NCBI GenBank assembly: GCA_036320915.1
Contig: JAXBDG010000003.1
Span: 2,790,001-2,854,000 of the forward strand
From: Linnemannia elongata
Lineage: Eukaryota > Mortierellomycota > Mortierellomycetes > Mortierellales > Mortierellaceae
DNA: 64,000 nt
Direction: 5' to 3'
The notes under the pieces were generated by a model. It had not been told where the DNA came from, did no database searches, and saw only the letters and a program-made list of their open reading frames with translations. This document shows, in pieces, positions 58,198 to 64,000 of the stretch (its first letter is position 1; the number at the start of each line of letters is the position of its first letter). The translations under genes and the position numbers were made by a program.

Positions 58198-58409
58198 GTG
58201 CAGGTGACGATGGGTCCATTCGAATGTGGAAGGTGAAGGAGGAATCGGATAAGGTATCAGCACAGTTGATGTGGGGTTACGGAGGAGCCGTGCTCCACAC
58301 TCCAGGTGCCGTCTTGGTCGATACTGTCGGTCTCAGCGCAATCAATCGGAAGTTGCTCAAGCAACGTGGCGCCGTCAGCGAGTCCACTCCTGGAGATGAG
58401 AGCGCCTAG
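58198..58409 (+). pseudogene. C-terminal fragment of a WD40-repeat protein
   Basis: After a good acceptor (GAAATAG, ending at about 58197) the frame reads AGDDGSIRMWKVKEESDK, the end of a WD40 blade, then about 50 residues to a stop at 58407-58409. There is no upstream exon, start or further WD repeat in the 700 bp before it. It looks like the last exon of a large WD40 (possibly NACHT-WD40) gene left by rearrangement. Confidence 0.6.
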
Positions 58410-58642
58410 TCTGTTTTAGGAGAGAAAAAAAAACTACAACGAAAGGATTGTAGTACAGCTATGACCAGCGTGTAGAAAATAATCTCGTTTTTTTTCCAAT
58501 GTTTTATTTGAGGTAAACGTGTGGGTTAAGCTCTCCTATGAGAAAGGTAATTAGGCACGAAAAAAAAACTGTGATGATGCTCAGAGTAGGTAGGGGTATA
58601 TAAAAAAAAACGTCTATGAAAAATGACTATAAAAAAAGGGGA

Positions 58643-60499
58643 TTACTCCTTCCTGGCGAGGGATCCTCTGCGTCTTACAAAAAGCGACAACACGAACCCA
58701 ATTCCAATCATTGGCGTCAGTGTAATAAACAGAATCCGGAACGCCAATGCATAAGCATGCACAACTTCAGCCCTCAACTCCTCAGGCAACGTAAAGATCA
58801 CATTAATGTTCTCAATCACGTTCAACTCCCGGAACACGGCCTGACTGGACTCGGGGAGTTTTGCAAGGTTGGTCGTAAGGGCGTTGTTGATGACAGCGGC
58901 ACAAACGGCGACACCGACGGCGTTTCCGATACTATTGATGAAGACGACGAATCCAGTCGCGACAGCCATGTCCTTGGCATCGGTGCAGTCCTGACAGGCG
59001 AGGACACAGTTCTGGTAGATGAATCCCTGGCCAAGTCCCAAGATGAGGACAAAGATGAGCTGCTTTGCGAGCGAGGTGTGTTCGTCGAAAAGGATGAAAA
59101 GGCCGACGGAGAGGGTGAGGGTTGCAGCGCCAAGAGTGATGAAGCGGCGGTAGTCTTTAACCTTTGCGAGGAGGAAGCCTGATGCGCCGGTAGAGAAGAC
59201 GGCGCCAAGGACGGCAGGCATGAGACGGAGACCCGAGTCGGTGACGGATGTGGCTTGGACGACTTGGAAGTAGAGGGGCACATAGAAGCCACAGCCGTTA
59301 AAGATGAGTCCGGTGAGGAAGTTGACGGTGACAAGGAGGGCAACTTCGCGGTTGAGGAAGAGATACATGGGAATGATAGGTTCTGCAGCACGCTGTTCGA
59401 CAAAGACGAGGACGACGATCAAGACGCCCATGACGCAGAAGAGTGAAATGATGACGGCAGAGTTCCAGGCATAGGCAGTTCCACCCCAGTTCAGTGGCAG
59501 GAGTAGACACAAGACGGCGCCGATGATGATCAGCACTCCAAAGTAGTCGACTCTTCTCAGCTTCTTCTGCAAGCTCTCGGTGCGCTCAAAGGGGATTTGA
59601 TAAAACTTGAAGACGAGGAGAATAGCAAAGACGCCAATGGGGATGTTCATATAAAAACACCACCTCCAAGTCGAGTGCTCAACAAAGACACCCCCGAGCA
59701 AGGGCCCACAGATGCCCGAAACACCAAATGCCAAATACGCCAAAGTCTGGTACCGAGCGCGCTCATTGATGTCATCAAACATGACTGAGACCATGATCAT
59801 CATGATCGACAACAATCCTGCTCCACCGATACCCTGGACGGCTCTGAAAATAATCAGCATGATCATCGACGAAGCAGCTCCACAGCCAATTGATCCGATG
59901 AGAAAGATGACGCTGGCGCCAAGGTACATGGGCTTGAGGCCAAAGATATCGGAGAAGCGGCCGTAGAGAGATTGGAAGGCGGTGTATGCGAGAAGGTATG
60001 CGGTTGCGATCCATGCCATTTGGGACTGGGCGTTGAAGTCGGAGGAGATTTGAGGGAGAGCGGTGGCGACGATAGTGTTGTCCAATGCCGCTAGGATGCA
60101 TCCTAAGAAGAGACTGGAATAAGGAATAAAACGGACGAAGATGAGATTAGATGGTTGCCACTACGGTCACTCATTCTCTCTCTTCCTTAATGCCCATTTG
60201 TTTTCTGTTGTGAAGTGGACAGAGCAAAGAGTCGAGAAAACGCACCCAAGGAGCAAAAGAAAGCGACGGACGCCGGTTGGTGTGAGGCTGGAAGGCTTGA
60301 CCTGCTGCTCAAGGTCACCTTCCAGCTTGTGATCACCGGGGTACTTTTCATTGACATCAAAACCATGGACGCTAGCCTCGACCGTTGAGGCGGTGGTCGA
60401 AGAAGGGATGGTGAGTGCACCCCCAGTTTCGTACGGTGGTGATGAAGAAGGTGTTGTTGCAGTTGTGGTTGCTATCGTTGTTGTTGGTGTGGTCTCCAT
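58643..60499 (-). CDS. MFS drug/H+ antiporter, DHA2-type (MFS2), 574 aa
   Basis: Two exons: 60246-60499 and 58643-60113, 575 codons, with a GTGCGT donor. The N-tail is Thr-rich, then LLLLGLFLGC leads into TM1 with LDNTIVATALPQI. Motif A (GRFSDIFG) and motif C (GPLLGGVF) are present, as in MFS1. The in-frame TTG upstream is not used; the ATG at 60497-60499 gives METTPTTT. Very similar to MFS1 in length, intron site and sequence, including the final RRRGSLA. Differences are concentrated in the N-tail and some TM segments. A tandem paralog separated by D and the WD40 fragment; both transporters point the same way. Confidence 0.92.
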
Positions 60500-60715
60500 G
60501 GTGGTCAAACCTTGAAGCGTTATTGTTGTGAGGAGGGTATAAAGAGGAATAAGGAGTGAGGAATGAAGAATATTAAAAAAGGGAGGGGGACGTCTTTTTA
60601 TACGTAAGAACGAAGGACGACAATCATCCTAGATCGGGGATGGCTAAGAGATCGGAGTATTTTTTTCCTTTTCATTTGTTCTGACACTCAAATGAAGTAT
60701 AAGTATAGGCACCAT

Positions 60716-60751
<36 letters not shown>

Positions 60752-62072
60752 TCATTCGTTTCCTACTGCGGGCAATGGATAGGACTGGAGTTCCTTGGAG
60801 CAACCATATTTTACACGGCTTTCACACGCAAAGTTTCATTCTGCCACCCTCCTTTTTTTCGAACTCCTTTTCGATTGTGCCAAAACTCTCTTTGCCTTTT
60901 TTTGTGTTTCGTCTTACAACGGGCTACATACCTTTGCATGGGCCACTTGCTTTACCCTTTCACCCTAGTTTACTCATGGTTCACACTTCTCTGGGTCTAG
61001 AACCGCGGACAGGGGGAGACAAGGCACAGAAGCGCTAGTCTCAAGAAGGAAAGTGCGAGATCTGCTGCTGTAAATGAAGGGGTGCCTCTCTTGGAGGGGA
61101 ATGGAGTTTGTTGGAGCAAGTGGAGAAGTGTGACGACTGATTGTGCGGCTATGGATGGGAAAGCCTGCATAGGACAAGGAGAAGGAAAAGGGATGATCGA
61201 GGTCTGTGAGGAGTATCCTTTTGCCGGGCTGTCAGCGTCGCATGTATTCCAGGAGTGAATAGATTGGTGATAAATGAAACATACTTTATGAAAATAACAA
61301 GGTCATCTTTTATCAGACAATCGATCTGACCTGCAAAGCAGTGAAAACTAAGACATGTTCTATGTTGAAAAAGGATCGACGCTCTTTTTTTGATGATCTT
61401 CATTCAGCGCCAGCGCACACTAACAGAGTGCGCAAGATGTTCCTAATCCATAAACAAAACAAAAAAATATGAATGGAAAAGGATGCGAAGGAGTAGGATC
61501 GTGCCTGGATTTTTGTGAATTATACATTGATGACAATGAAGGGTGTTGCGGTCGCTTACGCATTTGTACAATCAATAGTTGCAGCAGGGTTGTCATACTC
61601 GTTACGTGTTTCTGGGAGTAAAAAGGGAACGACAATATACTCTTTACGAAATACCACAAGCAGAACTGCTCCAAGTGGACGCCAAAGTCAAGAAAGGTGT
61701 GGACGAATGAGAGAAGAAAGGTCTGACAACAACAATAAGTACACAGCTCAATGTGCGACAGGGATTTAATTAAGGGGCCCTTATTAACATCTGTCTTAAC
61801 ATGGTCCGATTGATTCTGTATCTTTGAAACTAACAAGGTCATCTATCAGACAACTGAACCAACAACTGATATGATGACAAACTAACAAATATTGCAGATT
61901 TGTAGTCTTTCATTCTTTTCTCCAAGAAAAAAGTCATATATATTTTTATTATATTGATATATGCGTGAATGTGTAACGTAGATGCCGACTCACTCGGGGG
62001 GAGGGGGGAATAAAATAATGTCCATTGTCCTTGCCATTTGCTCAATAACGCTCCTGGATCTAGTAGAAGGGT
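60500..62072. other. Intergenic, gene-poor
   Basis: Includes an A30 run at 60718-60747 and a short repeated segment ACAAGGTCATCT near 61297 and 61833. No gene is supported. Confidence 0.5.
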
Positions 62073-63717
62073 TTATTCAGCGACACTCTCGACGGCCCTT
62101 TCGGCAGCCTTGAGGACTTCGGGCTCCTTGTCAGCCTCAGCCTCCCGACACTTTTGATGCTCCTCCTCCGAAAGCGGCATCTTCAACGACTCCTGAATCC
62201 TCAACCTTGTCAATACTTGCTGCTGGGGAGATGAACAACGTCCGGATCCGAAAATAGGCGCCACCATGTAATCATGGATCGCCGCAGAAAGACGTCCGGC
62301 CTTGTCAAAAATCCACGCAGCCCAGTAAGGGGGTCTGGTGTGCTGCTCAACGGGTTTACCGCGGTTTCGGAGGACGATGACGGCAAACATGAGGATCATA
62401 GGCGAGTTGATGAGAGTGAACAGGACACGGGCGATCTTAGATCGGGCTCCTGTGCACTCGTAGGGGACGATGTTGGCAAGGTAGTTTTGGTACGAGGGGT
62501 CGAGGTGGTGGTGAGCTGCTCCGGAAGTCAAGAGGTTCTTGTAGCGGGCACTGGGTTGGCAGTGGGTCTTGACGGACGCAGGGCGGGATTCGAGAACGAA
62601 TGCGCGCAGTTTCTCCTTGCTGTCGTGTCGAAGGCAGTCGACTTGGATCTGGTTGTATCCTGTGGGCACGTCATGACCCCATCCTCCCTATTGGTTGCAG
62701 TTGAAGGCAAAGACACCAGGTTAGTATAGGATGTTGATGTAGGGGCAAAGGATGCATGGAGTCTGCGCTGATCGGCGAGGGGATAAGACGGCGGTCAAAA
62801 TTGACAGGTGCGCTTGGCGGAGGTGTTGCGTGTACCCTGATCCAGCTCATTACATGTCCCGTCCCAACAGTCAAATCTAGTGCAAGCAAGCATAAGGGGT
62901 TCCTTCCTTGTTCCTTGGTACTCCGCATCACTTTTTCGTTCTTTCTTGACAAATAAGACCAAGTGCTCGGTCTAAGCGGCATGTTGTCTACCGTATGCTG
63001 ACCAATTGCCAAATGTGTCCTTGCATCGATCCTTGTTTTCTATTCTTCGCGATAGATCCTGCATCTGCTTTTGGCAATTCCGCTCATCCTGTATGTACGT
63101 GATGACTGCGCGCTCTCTAATTAATTTTGCATGTGTGTCGGTCTTCTAGGTCTTTGTCGGACAGAGGTAGTATCGCCCTGTCATCCTGTCCCTCCCACAG
63201 CCCCTTATATTTTTTCAATTGCTCGCACACCCACAAAAAAAAATGGAGGAGTCATGCATACACCCCATTGCCCCACAGTCTACTCAAACTCAGTTCAAAA
63301 GCAAGCCTTATCACCAATTACCTCAGACTGAATAACCAACTGCCAATCCCTCAACGTAATCTTGTGCACAACACCCTGCAAGACTGGCGGATACGACTTC
63401 TCAGGGTTTTTCTCATCCCACACAAACTCGCGTCCATGCATCGTCCTGGAATGGACCTCGAGTGCATACTCCTTTTGGTGCATCCTCGAATAATCCATCT
63501 TTAGGATAGACGCAAAACAGGGTTCGACAAAGGGGATACCACCGATATCGAAGGAGAGCCAGTAGTTGGGGACGGTGACGACGTGGGATTCGAGAGGTTG
63601 AATCTTGCGACGACCTGAGAAGACTTTTGGGTCCATGTTAGACCCGTAGGCAAGGTACCAGATTGTTTCTGGGGTGGGGGTTGGTGTGGGGGTAGGTGTG
63701 AGGGTGTCGGTTGTCAT
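62073..63717 (-). CDS. Gamma-glutamylcyclotransferase-like protein, 336 aa
   Basis: Two exons: 63322-63717 and 62073-62687, 337 codons, both junctions phase 0 (QSE joined to GGWGHDVPTGY). The N-terminal WYLAYGSNM (YGSNM at residues 24-28) is the substrate-binding loop of the GGCT/AIG2 fold. Typical family segments follow: LQGVVHKIT, VPTGYNQIQVDC, and PSARYKNLLTSGA. A hydrophobic segment (VLFTLINSPMILMFAVIVL) in exon 2 suggests membrane attachment, as in other long fungal members. Enzymes of the fold release 5-oxoproline from gamma-glutamyl compounds. The frame stays open upstream to 63921, but MTTDTL at 63717 is preferred; the upstream part is repetitive and lies in the likely 5'UTR. The 634-bp intron is unusually long for this window. 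Confidence 0.85.
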
Positions 63718-63981
63718 TGTTAAAGGACGATGGGTTGGTGAATGTGTGATGCGTGTTGGTGGATGGTGAGTGTATATGAATGAGTGTTCGTGTTGGTTGA
63801 TGATCAGGCGAAAAGGGAGAGGAGAGAAGTGTGAAGAAGAAGAGGAGAGAGTGGATGTCCGAATGAATGAACGGGAAAGAGACGTAAAAAGGATGAGAGT
63901 ATGACGAAAAGGCATGAACACAAAAGAAGAGAGGAAAAGAGGTAGATTTCTAATCTCTTTGGAGTATTGGACTCCCGCCCG

Positions 63982-63988
63982 CCCTATA
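63982..63988 (-). promoter_or_regulatory. Possible TATA box of the GGCT-like gene
   Basis: A minus-strand TATATAGG-type sequence lies about 265 bp upstream of the chosen ATG. Confidence 0.35.
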
Positions 63989-64000
63989 TATTATCCGGTT

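Noticed and set aside
62274..62729. 151-codon frame antisense to the GGCT-like gene
   Set aside because: Complementary to a conserved coding exon; no independent support.

Overview
The window is eukaryotic and fungal. Genes carry several short GT-AG introns (about 50-150 bp), intergenic spacers are long and full of homopolymers and pyrimidine tracts, and promoters have TATA/CCAAT elements. Several protein families (expanded class A FAD monooxygenases, small secreted proteins, an Integrator subunit, DHA2-type MFS pumps) suggest an early-diverging filamentous fungus. I infer Mucoromycota, most likely Mortierellomycotina; no rRNA or marker gene confirms this.

Layout. 1-5.7 kb: a 5'-truncated FAD monooxygenase, a Helitron-type PIF1 helicase remnant, a small secreted cysteine protein, and a tRNA-derived SINE with a perfect 13-bp target-site duplication. 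7.8-9.8 kb: a second monooxygenase gene broken by two frameshifts. 11.6-31.4 kb: a repeat-rich accessory block. Its core is a divergent pair of small secreted protein genes separated by about 2.6 kb containing a degenerate 70-bp minisatellite. This unit occurs twice (11.6-15.6 and 21.3-26.3 kb), with decayed secreted-protein pseudogenes, orphaned fragments of the unit's flanks, two small membrane proteins and a 5'-truncated LINE. 31.4-36.7 kb: two intact monooxygenase genes in tandem on the minus strand.

38.2-51.4 kb is compact, conserved housekeeping sequence: a Ser-rich putative nuclear protein, Integrator subunit 2, a peroxisomal (AKL-ending) peroxiredoxin, a Faf1-like 40S assembly factor and an Aim19-like mitochondrial protein. 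51.8-60.5 kb holds two paralogous MFS drug/H+ antiporters flanking a fifth monooxygenase, a plausible oxidation-plus-export cluster. The window closes with a gamma-glutamylcyclotransferase-like gene at 62.1-63.7 kb.

Best candidates for something undescribed are the duplicated divergent secreted-protein module with its minisatellite, the orphan copies of its flanks, the SINE, and the MFS-monooxygenase-MFS group. Exon boundaries were set by hand from splice consensus, phase arithmetic and comparison between paralogs in the window.
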